Position numbers and translations under genes: made by a program. From Macrocystis pyrifera (taxonomy: Eukaryota; Sar; Phaeophyceae; Laminariales; Laminariaceae): a stretch of DNA of 64,000 nucleotides. The notes beneath the pieces are model-generated. The model did not search any database. It was not told where the DNA came from and saw only the letters and a list, made by a program, of their open reading frames with translations. The DNA lies in assembly GCA_031763025.1 (NCBI GenBank), contig JASSKH010000045.1, positions 310,001 through 374,000 on the forward strand. Direction: 5' to 3'. Position 1 is the stretch's first letter, and each line of letters begins with the position of its first letter. This document shows positions 12,560 through 24,500 of the stretch, piece by piece.

Positions 12560-13250
12560 GGCCTGTATTAAGGACCCGTCTTAACGAGAAACCTTCTTCA
12601 TGGTAATCGAATAGGAAAGAATGTACTTGATTTTATCTGAATAGCATTTCCTTTAAAAAAAAACTTTGGATCTTATCGAGGACTGGCGTATTTTGTGAAG
12701 GGTCAAACAACGCACAAGGGTCAACAAACACGCGAGGGCAACCAACGAGGCGAGCGACGGCCCGCGTCCTACCCGGGGCGCCACGGTCAGCGGTCGATTG
12801 TTTCTGCCGGCACCGCGGACGAGGCTATCGCTTTTGAGATGTCTTGGGTGCCTGGCGCAGCCCCGAAGCCCCACGCAGGCAGCAGCGACGAGGATACAGC
12901 GATCGAACTTCTGGGCAAAGTCGTGACCTGGTCGGTGCTTGTGTGGTTTGCGAGGCAAAAAGAGGGAGGAAAAACTGGGTTCGCGACGACACGGCTCAAG
13001 TTTTCGTGGCTTGCTTAGGTTTCAGAAATATGCCACGTCGAGTTGGACAAACTCCCCAAAATTGAATATCACGAAGAGCAAAAGAAGCCCCCAAAGATAT
13101 CTTGTTGAATTCGTTTTTTTTTGTTTGATTCGAATCAAAAGTCAAAACGCCTGCTTGGTGATTCACTTGTCGACCAATCAGATGCAAATCAAATCAAACG
13201 AAAAAATTATTGGAGTATCATTAAAAAACGTTTCTCGTTAATACGGGCCC
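12560..13250. mobile_element. ~690 bp inverted-repeat element, copy 1
   Basis: The left end (GGCCTGTATTAA, then TTAACGAGAAAC) is mirrored by the right end (GTTTCTCGTTAATACGGGCC). The right subterminal region (CAAAACGCCTGCTTGGTGAT, GATGCAAATCAAATCAAACG) is almost identical to that of copy 2. The GC-rich middle (12690-12960) is open on both strands but unrecognised. The form is that of a non-autonomous DNA transposon. Confidence 0.6.
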
Positions 13251-13252
13251 TA

Positions 13253-14123
13253 AGACCTATGCCAATGGTAACGCGAAGTATCAATAAAAAAGTTTGAATT
13301 TCAATGATCCCCGCCAAAAAAGATTGAACACGCTTCCTATGGGCACCTTCAGAAAAAAAAAAGTTCCAAACTTTTGGAAAAGCCCGAAAAAAGCGAATCT
13401 GGGGCCGATATTGGGCCAAGATCGGCTTGAGAAAAACTCAGGCCGATGTTTGGTTCGAAGCGGCGAGATCCCGAGTGCTCGACAGACATCGATCGACAAA
13501 TCAGCGACTGCGTCATGAATTCTGAACGGAGTGCGCTCATTAGGGGCTCCGACCCACCCTAGGATCACCGTGTTCACACAATGGCCAGTGACGTGCGGTG
13601 GGCGCTGGCCAGGCGTACGATAAAAAACAACTAGCCGCTGGTGTGCACAAAGCAGAAGACAAAATTTCTCGATCCGTCTCGAACGGCTAAAAACAGGCTT
13701 ATTTTCAGGTTCGGGAAGATACCGTAGGACGCCGCCGGCAGGCTCTCGCCCCCTAGAGCATGGATCCACCTTCTATCTTCGAGGCCGTCATCTACACTCG
13801 TTGGCCTTGCCCGGCACCCTGCGGGTTGGCCGTGGACTGAGTCGAGATCGAGCGTCTATCGTCGCATGAGCTGATTTAGATCAGCGTGTTGACAATTTTG
13901 CAACAAGAAAAAATAAATTGCGCCGCCTGCAGCCGTTAGAAAAATATTTAATCAGTCGAACTCACAGCTGACGTATTTCAAAATTTATAAAATAAAAGAA
14001 AAAAACATTTTTTTTTTTCCTTTTTTCCCACAGCGGCGGTACGAGGATATTTTCGGCTGTTTTTCTAAAGCAATATTTTTGAAAGAAAACTTTTGGACTT
14101 CGCGTTTCCATTGGCATAGGTCT
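13253..14123. repeat. 871 bp segment bounded by 26 bp inverted repeats
   Basis: The sequence at 13253-13278 and the inverse of 14098-14123 agree at 25 of 26 positions (core GACCTATGCCAATGG). Inside lie a copy of the ~320 bp repeat shared with 16799-17390 (here about 13490-13810) and, on the - strand, a copy of the GCTGTGAGT family (13924-13994). It sits exactly between the two copies of the 690 bp element. Confidence 0.6.
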
Positions 14124-14351
14124 AACGGGGAACGTTTTTTATAATAATCGAATAAGAAAAAATTAATTCGATTTGATTTTATTAGAATTTCGTCAAAAAT
14201 ATGACTTTGAGTTTATCGGGAATGACGGGCAGGGCCTACAAGGCCGACAAATGGTCTGTACTGCGAGCAAGGTGGAAACCCTCCACGCGGTTGGGGAGGG
14301 AGAGTTTAAGCTGCTGCGAGTCGCCGATGCTGCTGTTGCTGTTGCTGTTGC

Positions 14352-14385
<34 letters not shown>

Positions 14386-14808
14386 GTTAATGGTGTTGCT
14401 GCTGCTGCGGCAACAAAGTAGGATGCTGCTGCTGCTGCCGCCGTTCAGCTGGCAGCACCGACGGGAGGCTTTCCTGCGCTGGTAACATTTGCGGATGATG
14501 CTGCCGCTATTGTTGTTGCCCTGTGTTTATATCCGTAGGATCCATGATGTGCTCTCCGCGATGGTTTTCGTGGATTCTGGCGCTTCTCTCTCAGCCGCGC
14601 GAAAACTTTCCGTTCCTTCAGCATGCACCTCTTGTCGCTTTGAACTCCCAATCAAATCATATATTTTCGAGCAACAGAATTTGACGTTTTCGTTTTTTAT
14701 TCAAAACGCCTGCTTGGTGATTCATTTTTCGACCAATCCGATGCAAATCAAATCAAACGAAAAAAAATGGCGGAATAACATCAAAAACGTTTCTCGTTAA
14801 TACAGGCC
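14119..14808. mobile_element. ~690 bp inverted-repeat element, copy 2
   Basis: The left end resembles copy 1 (TAATCGAATA, GATTTTAT), and the right end (GTTTCTCGTTAATACAGGCC) is nearly identical. The middle is replaced by a GTT/CTG-rich tract at 14325-14440. It has the same orientation as copy 1. Confidence 0.55.
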
Positions 14809-15049
14809 CTGAACGCTTGACATCGTATTAAATATTAATCGAAACGCTCATTCATGCTTCCTGTTTCATCGGTTGGCCTGTAGCTCAGCACGCTTAGTCA
14901 CGATATACCGTGCTATACACCCATTGTCGTGCGTCAAGTGTCAAGTGGTGTCAAGATAAACCATCCACTCATTATTTTTACTGCTGTCGTCGCAGTATGT
15001 TATATTGCTGTTGTCACACAATAGGTACCTAGCTGTGCTCAGCAGAGTA
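14809..15049. other. Short spacer, no gene
   Basis: No feature seen between the inverted-repeat element and the minisatellite. Confidence 0.4.
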
Positions 15050-15520
15050 CGTTGTACGTGTGTCGATCGACATACATTGCCAAATACAGTAGGCGGTGAG
15101 CCGTGCCCACACCGATGGACAATAGATTTGAGGACGGTAACAGTCGATAGACATTGCCTGCCACAACAGATTGTGGGGAGTATCCATCGATGGCCATTGT
15201 CGATGACAATAGATTTGAGGACGGCAATAGTCGATAGACATTGCCTGCCACAATAAAGTGTGGGGAGTATCCATCGATGGCCATTGTTGGTAAGATTGGG
15301 GATGTTATCCATCGATAGACATGGCTGCCACAATAGATTGGGGATGTGATCCATTGATAGACATCGCCTGCCATAATAAATTGAAATACCCAGTCGATAG
15401 CCACTACCGGCGACAATAGACTGGGGAGGGAAGTAGTAAATCGATAGACACTACCGACGGCAATAGACACACGCATTGCGCCACATTCTATTGTTGTTGC
15501 AATTGTCATTGTCCATTGTC
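15050..15520. repeat. Minisatellite with ATCGAT core, longer array
   Basis: About eight units of ~55-60 bp built on CGATAGACATTGCCTGCCAC and ATCCATCGATGGCCATTG. Adjacent units at 15140-15290 are nearly identical, so the array has recently expanded or homogenised. Confidence 0.85.
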
Positions 15521-16798
15521 CAGGGTATGCTGCTACACAGCAACACAGCACCAGCCCGTATTGATAAATAATAACTGCAACTGCTCAACGGTATGTAAGC
15601 ACGTACATTCTCAGATGATCTAAGATATGCACGTCGTATATACGTAACTGCTCTATTAATTGCGCTTTGGTAAGATATATCTTACGTGAAAGTTATTCGT
15701 CTCATGTATACTCGTGCATACTGGTAGTGTAGTGCCTCGAGACAGTGTGCATGGTGAGCTTGTCGAATCCATGAAGTAATCAACATGAAGCAATTCCCTC
15801 ACGACCCACCTTGGTTTCGTTTGCAATTTTCACCGCCCACCAGGTATTGTACGTATTTGACACCTCTCCACTACACTACACTGCAACCAATATTCTGTAG
15901 CGTACTTCAGTACAGGACGCCTTCATATTAATAGCAAGAAAAGGAGAAGTAAGAAAGCCAGAGAGAGAAGAAATTCGGGAGCCGTTACGCTAAATTTTGT
16001 ATAGAACACACCCATTCTCGAATAAGAATTCCAGGCCAGGATCAGATTTCCTGTTTCTTATCAGGTGTCCTCTTCTCTACCGGTGTCTCATTGTCTCATC
16101 CTGGGAAGATTTTCCGTGGAAACTAGCCCTTGAATCGGATTATGTTTTTTCGTTATTTGGTACCTGGTACCAGGTATCGTGTGTCATTCATACCTGTGCC
16201 CCGTACTTGACGTGCTGACCAGCGGCTTCAATAGGCAAACACTGATGTATTTGCACTGTCATTGTATATGGGCCAACGAGCAAGAAACAACCCATTGGGA
16301 AACTGAGTCTGTGTTTTCAGGGACGATGATCCAGGGCGAAACGTGGACGGGACCCTCCCGCTTGAAGTTCCTGTTGGAAGATGGGCTAAAGACGGATCTT
16401 TCGCACACCTTTCGCCCCGTTAAAAGTCACTCAAACCTCACAGAATCATCATATCACAGGCAAACCCAAAAGACAAACCTCTTTTAAGGAACGTCGAAAA
16501 CGACAAGAGGTATGAAGCGTGAGAAAAGGAGTGCGTATCTTGCCGGTACGAATGCCGCAGCAGCAGCAGCAGCAGCAGCAGCAGCGGCAGCAATGTCAGA
16601 CGCTCCAAGATGATGCCAAAACGAAAATTCATTGGCTGATCCAAGAAGTAAGCAAACTTGTGAGGGTGTACGCCTCGGCGAATTTTGTACGTCACGGGAC
16701 AGCTTTCGCGGACTTTAATTGCGCGCCGCGCAGTGTATGTAAAACCCCTGTTCTGGCAGGCTCTTGGAGACTAGAGCCAACTTTCATGAGGCTCCTAG
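15521..16798. other. Intergenic, no gene seen
   Basis: Contains a GGTACCTGGTACCAGGTAT palindrome at 16160-16178 and a short CAG run near 16556-16590. No gene pattern is visible. Confidence 0.45.
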
Positions 16799-17390
16799 GC
16801 TGACATCGATCGCCAAAACCAACGATTCCGTCATGAAATCTGAACGAAATGCGCTGGTTAGGGTCTCCGACCCACCTTAGTGTAGTGTCACAGGTGCTCA
16901 CACCTCACACCTCGGTCGGTTGGTGGTATGTCGCGTGGGCCGACCAGGCGTCTGATAAAAAAATATTTTTGGCGCTGGGTTGTAGAAGGCAGACGACAAA
17001 AAATCTCAAGCCCTCTCCGGTGGCAAGAAATAGACCATTTTTCAAGTTAGACATGGATCGACAAGCCCAGCGACTGCGTCACGAACTCTGAACGGAGCGC
17101 GCTGGTTAGGGGCTCCGACCCACGCTAGTATTACAGTCCTCACACCTCGGTCGGTGATATGTGGCGTGGGTGGGCCAGGCGTCTACTAAAACATATTTGG
17201 CAGCTGGTGTGTAGAAAACAGGCGACCAAAGCTCTCGATTCCTCGCCGTTGGCACAAAACAGAACTTTTGGGATGTTTGGACAAAGCGTAGGACGCCGCG
17301 GCCAACCTCTCGCCCCCTAGACCACGGATTCCCTTCGAGGCTATCATTTACACTCATTGGTCTTGGCCGGTACGAAGCTCGTTGACTGTG
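16799..17390. repeat. Tandem pair of a ~320 bp dispersed repeat
   Basis: Two diverged direct copies (about 16799-17045 and 17060-17390) share GGTTAGGG(G)(T)CTCCGACCCAC, CACACCTCGGTCGGT and GGCCAGGCGTCT. A third copy lies at 13490-13810, including the CTCTCGCCCCCTAGA block near its end. The family is unknown and no ORF is visible. Confidence 0.75.
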
Positions 17391-20154
17391 GGTTGATTAT
17401 ATGTCGAGATCGAAGGTCCATCGTCGGTTGACTGCGGGTTTGCGACCTGCGAGCGGTGTCTGTCTTTTTGTTGTTCGTGTGGCGGAGTGATTACGCGTGG
17501 TTCGTGTGGTTCGCGTTAATACAGCAATTTGATTGGATGATGACTCGCGTCGTTCGCGTTATTTCAGTGATTTGACAGGAAGATAGCTGGCGTCAACTGC
17601 CGCGTGTTATTCTAGACTTGCCCTGCGCCTCCTCCTCGGCCCCCCTTGCTGTCCTGTTCCTGTTTTCTGGCCGAACGAAATTTCCTTGAAACTTACCAGG
17701 CACGACTTTTTGCGGAATTTATACCACTCTGGGCGGAAATAGAAGGTCCGCTTGGTCTTGATACTATTACTCGTATGGAGATTGGTGGTACTGAGGCGCG
17801 ACCTCAGTACCTGCCGTAGTCAAATCTGCAATGCATCATGCTGGGCGAATGCGGATTGGGGTTAGGGCTGTGAGTTGGCTGGAGTTCCGTCCAGTTATTA
17901 ACTGACTTTAGTCGACTAGTTGGCTGGCAAAGCCACTATCGACTAAAGTCAGCCGGAGGCCAAAAATATGCTGCTTGGCTTCGATTGCTAAAAAAATATG
18001 ACAAATCGGTCAGGTTTATCTCTGGTTTCGATCACGAAAGGTAATTTTTCAAGTTTGTTTCAGTTTATCAGGCTTCACAGCGATGCACCAGAAATACAGT
18101 ATGGGCATGCCGTCCCACGTTTGGGGGTGGGTCTCTCACTCACCATCACTCACCATCACTGGTGTTACATTTTGTCGTAACGGTAGATACTCGTGCAACA
18201 CGCAGTAGCAGACCAGTATAATAACACAAAAAATAAAACACCTGGTAGAAAACAGACTGGGATCTATTTTACGACAGGAGCATCGAGAACAGAATATTCA
18301 TCGCCGGCGATTCAGCGATTCAAGAACGGTTCATCGTGAGCTAGCAAATACCATGTTATACCCTCGGTGGTATTGGATGACTTGCCCACTAGCACACGAA
18401 ACGAATATGTGCTTTACGAGGTTTCATTTCTGGGCCTTATGGTCTTCGCTGAATAGACACGCAGCTCAGGGCGAGCATCGCTGAAACACGTGAGCTAGAG
18501 GTGCTCATCGTCCACTGGACACTGAACATACTGAGAGAGATGATAGTATAGTCGATGGCGATGGGTTGATACGCCATGAGTTGCAGAAGACGTCTCTGTG
18601 CGCTCGCAGCGGGGTAGTTAGCTAGCGGTGGTACTACTTGGAGATGCCGGGAAATACGTACCCCATACCAAACAAGCCTTCCTGCAAGCAAGGAAACCCA
18701 AATGTGAAAAATAGTTAGATAGTTGGCACCGCCGCAACTATGATACCTAGCCAACTAATAACTAGCTGGCGACTACCACTCAGCCAACTCACAGCCCTGC
18801 AGATTGTGCTGAACCAACACGACCAAAGATCTGCGTGTGTATCCGTGACATTTGGGTTACTTCTTCAAGAAACAAAAAATCGTCACCAGCCGCAGCAGAC
18901 GTGGCGGCGGCAGCAACAACAGTAGCAGAACAGCAGCAGCAGCAGGACACACAAGGCCAGGGTCAGCGTCGCTGTACGCTCGGCTTGTTGGTCTAACGCG
19001 TGAACCCTTTGTACACGTACTCGATTTAGTTGTTTGTTCCCTGGTTCCCCAATTCGAAATCCGGCATAATTTGAAGACGAACAATCTGCACCTGACATGT
19101 GTCCAACAGAGCTTGTAGGAGGTGCCACCACTACTACTGCTTCACGACATCTACAGCAGAGCTTCTCCGTCACCTCATCAGCCGGAGGGTGGGCATGACA
19201 ATACCACCTGCAGCATGTCTCCGGGACACGGCCCAAACGTTGCTGTGGACAGGAACAGTCTGCCTAAGAGTACTCGAAGAGTTGGGTTTCGTTCGGTAGA
19301 ACTAAAAAAAAATGATAAAACATTTTACGCTTCTGTTTTGTTTTCAAACCATGGCCCAGCCATGTGACTCTAAAAACTTGCGTTGCCGTAACTAGCTCGA
19401 CGAACTCTGAATGGCTCCCAACCGCACCAACACGAGAAGGTTTCGATAATATGTGCCGTGCACAGAGCCCGCCGGGACTGGCAATGGTGCCGTATGCGTT
19501 GAGCGCGTGGACAAACGTGGCCGAATATCGTGTTCAATCACACACTACGCTCGTACGACCCATGCTTGGTGTGACTTCGTTCGTCGTGATGCTGCTGCTG
19601 CCGTTTCGCATATTCAGTTTTCCTCTGTTCCTTCTGCGGTAAAACACTCCGTGGCCCATGCCGGTTGCAAAGTATCAGAGCTCTATTGCTGTCGTATGCA
19701 TCCACCCACATCTTGGCCCTGCCATATCTCATGCCACAATCATTTGAGCGTTAATGCTACCTTTGGCACGGTCAGCTAATTCGCGCGCTCTAAGAATCGT
19801 GGACTCCGGTTGGTTGCTTATGCCTTTACGTGTCCAAGTTGCCGCCCCTTCCTCGTTATTTGCGAGAATAAAACACTACTAGCATCTCAGCGTCGTTACG
19901 AGTATATTCGGGCCAGCTTTTAATCCTGACCTTTCTGAACAGAGACAATTATCCTAACGCTACAAACAGGTGCCTGTGTGTTGTAGTTCGTTAGAAAATT
20001 TTATTTCTGCTCATCAAAGTGCCGTGATTAACAGATATTATCATGCGTGTACGTATTTACACTATGTGAGAAACCGTCGCCCCCACACTCTCGACGCGCG
20101 GGGTCTCTTATCCCGACCATTAATGTCCCGCTCCCTTTCCCGAAGGCCTCTCAG
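17391..20154. other. Intergenic, no gene seen
   Basis: Includes tandem CTCACCATCA (18137-18160) and CAG-type runs near 18890-18945. No reading frame looks like protein. The TEX9-like promoter and first exon(s) may lie at the right end of this stretch but could not be placed. Confidence 0.4.
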
Positions 20155-20700
20155 CTGCGGCTAAACGATGAGCTAGACGCGGGCACGCACGCGGTCTTCT
20201 CCGATGTCGAGAGTTGTCTCCGACCCCGCGCCGTGCGCCCGGGCAGCACCAACGCTAACGACCCTCGGACCACCGATGCCATGGTTGGAGCTGCAAGAGG
20301 GGCGAGCAGGAAAGGAACGGCATCGCTTCGCGCCCCTTTTGCTAGCGGCACAGCAGCTACTCGCGCCATCGGCAGCGGCGGCATCAGCCGTGCCGCGCAC
20401 GTTCTGTCAGCCAGAGCCCATGGTGGCGCTCAAACGGCACCGGAGGCGGAAGCGCTGCTGGCGGGCCGAGAGGACGCGGCGGCACGCTCAGCAGGAGGGA
20501 GTGGGGGGGTAGAAGGAGGAGGAAGAGTTTCTGTAGAAGGAGGGGGTGTTTGGGGCGGTGACTTGTGGTTCGACAGGGATGGGGTCAGGGGAGAAACTGG
20601 TGGGCGTGGTCTCGGGGCGAGGGCGGGGACGGGGGTCGGGTTGGGGGCAGTGGCGGGAGGTGTGGGGGGTGGTGCTGCAACTTCGTCGCCGCTGTTTAAG
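20155..20700 (+). CDS. TEX9: TEX9-like, probable 5' exon
   Basis: A pyrimidine-rich acceptor ends in CTCAG at 20154. The frame opens with LRLNDELDAGTHAVFSDVE, resembling the RLN-x-EL-E/D-A motif at the start of TEX9 proteins, then becomes Gly/Ala/Arg-rich. A possible donor (AAG|GTGTCA) follows 20700 and is phase 0. A phase-0 donor would fit an exon start at 21678 rather than 21668, so at least one boundary is uncertain. The opposite strand is also open here (20430-21026) because the region is GC-rich, but its Pro/Ser-rich product shows no motif. Confidence 0.45.
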
Positions 20701-21473
20701 GTGTCAGAGAGGCTGAGGGGCGCAGCTAGGGCTTCCGGAGAGCGGAACCGGCGGAGGGCTGCGGGCGCCAGCCAATCACCGCCTTCGGGCCACGAAGAGC
20801 GCATGGTGCGAGACGTGGAGGGGGCGAGGGGGGTCCTAGGCTGTGTTCCCTTTTTTATTGTTCGCCGTAGATGTAGACCGTTCCTTCGGCTGTGGAAGGC
20901 GCGGGCTTTGTTGCCTTGGTTTGAGTTTTCTTGTCTTGCCTTGCCCTGCCTTGCTTTGTCTTTCATATCGTGCGGTAAAATAAAGCCTTCGGGATGGCCA
21001 CTCGCAACGCCACATGGACAGCTCATTCAACAGGCACACCCAACTTACATTTACTCCACCCATGGTATTTACCACTGCTACGTGTCAACACCGACAGCAC
21101 GAGGAGGGAAACCAAACAGGGCCGAGAGTAAGGGAGCAAGGGGAAAGGGCGGATGTGGTGAAGTCTCGAGGTGGTCAGATTGGGGGCGAGAGTGCCGGAG
21201 ACAGGGGCGAGGATGGAGGCGGTGTTCCGGCGGGGATCGGGGATGAGGCTACAGCTAGGTGAGGTTCATCTTGCCGTTTCCTTGTTGCCGTTTCATGGAC
21301 TAAAGACACAAAGCGGGTTGGTTGTCTCGGACAACGACAACGACCTTCTGTTTCACTAGATGAGGACTGAAAAAAACGCTCGTATTCTTAGTATGTTGAT
21401 ATTGGCTGTGGTGATTGTGTGTGTTGTAATGCTGCAGTTGTTGCTGCTGCTGTTGTTGCTGCTGCTGCGATTG

Positions 21474-21515
<42 letters not shown>

Positions 21516-24500
21516 TACGTGTTGATGTCGTTGTCGTTGCTGTGATTGTTGATGACCCTGCTGTTGCTGTTGCAGTTGTTGGTGTTGTTGTTTTGGCTTT
21601 ATGATACTGTTCGCGTAGATGTTGATGCTCCTGCCGTCACTTGTGTTGGTGTGTGTCGCTTGCGAAGGTTTCTCAAGGCGAAGCTAGCGGCGTGCCAAAC
21701 CCAGCTAGAGGAGGTTCTCGTAGCGAACCAAAGTGGTCGGCAGGAGGCAGTCGAGCTGCGGCGACAGGTAAGTGTCTTGCCGTATGGCGTAGAATAGCCT
21801 TCAAGCCCCGCCGGTTCACCTGGTACAGTGGTATTGTCGGTTTGAACTGTTTTCAGTTATTCTGTAATCGATACTACTACCAGTGGTCAGTACCGTTTAC
21901 ACGCACAATCAAGCAGCAACTGGACCACCTCTGATCGCCATGAACGTCAAGCACGAAATATGCCTTATCAATATTCCATAGGTATGTCTCAGTCGCGGAT
22001 CTCCGTTAGGCAGCACGCCGACCAAAGCATACATCACTCTGCACGAAAAAATAATCAAAGTTGAAGTATAAATAGGAATACCAAACGGTCCTTACATTCC
22101 CGTCCAGATTAGTTCTGAATGTTGTTCGACGACATGTATCCTCTTCACTTTTCGAGCTTGTCAACCGCTATCACAGCAAGCACAGGCTAGCTGTTACTGC
22201 TGTACAAATAAAACACATGAAGATACACATCATTATATGCTTCGAAAATAGTGTTAAACATGCTATACCGACGATCACATTTACAGAGTAGATGTGTGGG
22301 CCCCAGTTTGTTGTTGTCGCTGGTGCTGTTGCTCATACTCATTTCGCTGTTTGTTGTTGCTGCTGTTGTTGCTGTTGCCTCTCCTGCTCCTTCGCTTATA
22401 CTTGATGGGCATTGGCTTGTCCAGTCGGCGTCAGAGCAAGAGCACACCAGGCGTGTCTCTCGCCAGCTGCAGCAACTACAGCAGACTGCGGCGAAGGAAA
22501 ACAAGGCGAAGGTAAGCCAAGCGCCCACACCAAAATTGTTCGACGAACACACAGCACACCGTGCAACGTCATCGACAAAAGAGAAATCGTGAAGTTGTGC
22601 GAGCGCACTTCGAATTTATGAGTGCCATGGTTTTGCGGGTTCCGCCAGAAATGCAATTTGGTCCCCTGTCCAGCTTCGTTATTCGGTCCAGGTCCTATTT
22701 CCAATTATCGTACTTGCACTTAGGTCCGTTGCCCCGTTGCCATGATTCCCTCTGAAACGTCACGTAAACACACGCTTCTATCAATTAAGCTGTTTCCTAC
22801 GCGGCTCGATTTCGAGCTTCATATTTGTATTTTTCGATCCCTAAAATGAAAGCATCTGCTTATGCAGTCCGAATATACAAAATCTGACGTGAATTTTCCC
22901 GATTTGAGAACCCGATGGCCCAAGTCGTCAGGTTTAGGCCCAAAATGCGACGATTTGTGTCGTCAGTTTTTTAATCGAAAAATGGCATGATCTCTGAATT
23001 CAAGATGTTATCCACGACAACAGTAAGCAGCAGAACATTCGATGAGTTGGATGGTTACACAGCTGTATAGCGACGTTGCTTCGCGCCCGACGCGCGATCG
23101 GCGGGCGGCGTGTCTCTCCGTGGCCAGACTACAGTCGGCTGGCGCGGGCTCGGGCCTAGAGACAAAAAGAAGCGCACTCGGTGCGCACCTGTCCGTGGAT
23201 ACGCACTCGTAGACTACGGCAGCAGTCAGTCACATTGTGAAATACAACATGTAAGACAGGTTGACCCCAACGCACTCGGCGCGTCTTTTCGCCGCCAGAC
23301 CAAAGGCAGTCAGCGTTGGCTCGGACGCTGGGGTATTACGCGCAGTGCAGCGCACCCAGCGCATCTCTTGGCGGCGCCAGACCACAACCAGCAATTGGTC
23401 TCGGCGTTTGCTCGAATCTCTGCACGCACAATAAATCCAATGTATTCGCATAGGAAGACTGTTTCGATTTGCCAAGTTCACAGCTGAAAATGCGATCGGG
23501 CCAAAATCTGAAGCTCATCATTTGAACCGCATAGGAAACAGCCTTACGGTGGCAGTTTTGCTTTCCTCACTAAACCCTTTCGGAATTTCGCTTGGGTCTG
23601 GTATAGAGAGAAAAAATATCAAAGAGGGGACGATCACAGCATCCGGCACACCAAACTGCTGGCGTGGGGAGGGTGTCAGAAATGCAACATGGTGCACACA
23701 GGGAGATGTACGACGCTCGCGTGGCAATGTGTGATACCTGTGCTGCTGCATGCTAAGCCTAGACGCTTCATAAATTCGAACTCGTCACTCATTTGGTAGC
23801 TTCTCTCTGGAACCCGAGGGCGTGAACAGGGTGTTACGATATCACTGACGTACGGGTAGACTGGTGCTTACGTCACCACCCCCTCCCCCGCTTTGGTTTA
23901 GGAAGAAGAGGCTGCCAAGGCCGTGGCACTATCGGCGAGGGTGGGCGACCTGGAGCGAGATTTGACGGCGTCTAACCGGACGGCAAGACAAGCGGAGACG
24001 GACAAGAAGGTAAGTAGGTGCTGACCTGCTGCCGCTCCTGCTGCTGCTGTACGGTATTGTACTGGTGTATCTGGTCGGCTACATTAAACGAACATTTGGC
24101 CTATAGCCTGTCGTGGGGAGATTCTGAGATAGGGTCAATATATTTTCACAACGCGCGTTCGTTCGAGTGGATGAGCATGAAAATCAGGTATGTTTTTGCA
24201 TTTCCTCTTCAGAACGGACAACTCGTCGAAGTGACACGGCTCAAGCTTCTCGGTTGGCGGTAGGAAGTGAAAATCAAGCCCCCGAGGGCAACACCGCGCT
24301 TATTCGTGATTGTAGGGTAGGAATGGATTATCTACAGGAGTCATGTCGGTCGCTTCAGTCCGGAGGGCAACAAGCGCCGCAAGCGTGCGTGCGTTGAAAA
24401 CACCCACGGATTACTCAGGGAGTCAGTTTATGTTTTATTCGGAGGCTCGTAGAGGAATCGGTGGTTATTCCGGGCCATGTAAGCTTTGATGTACAGACGA

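Noticed and set aside
20430-21026. 198-codon - strand Pro/Ser-rich frame
   Set aside because: It overlaps the candidate TEX9-like 5' exon and reads as the complement of its Gly/Arg-rich stretch. No independent support.
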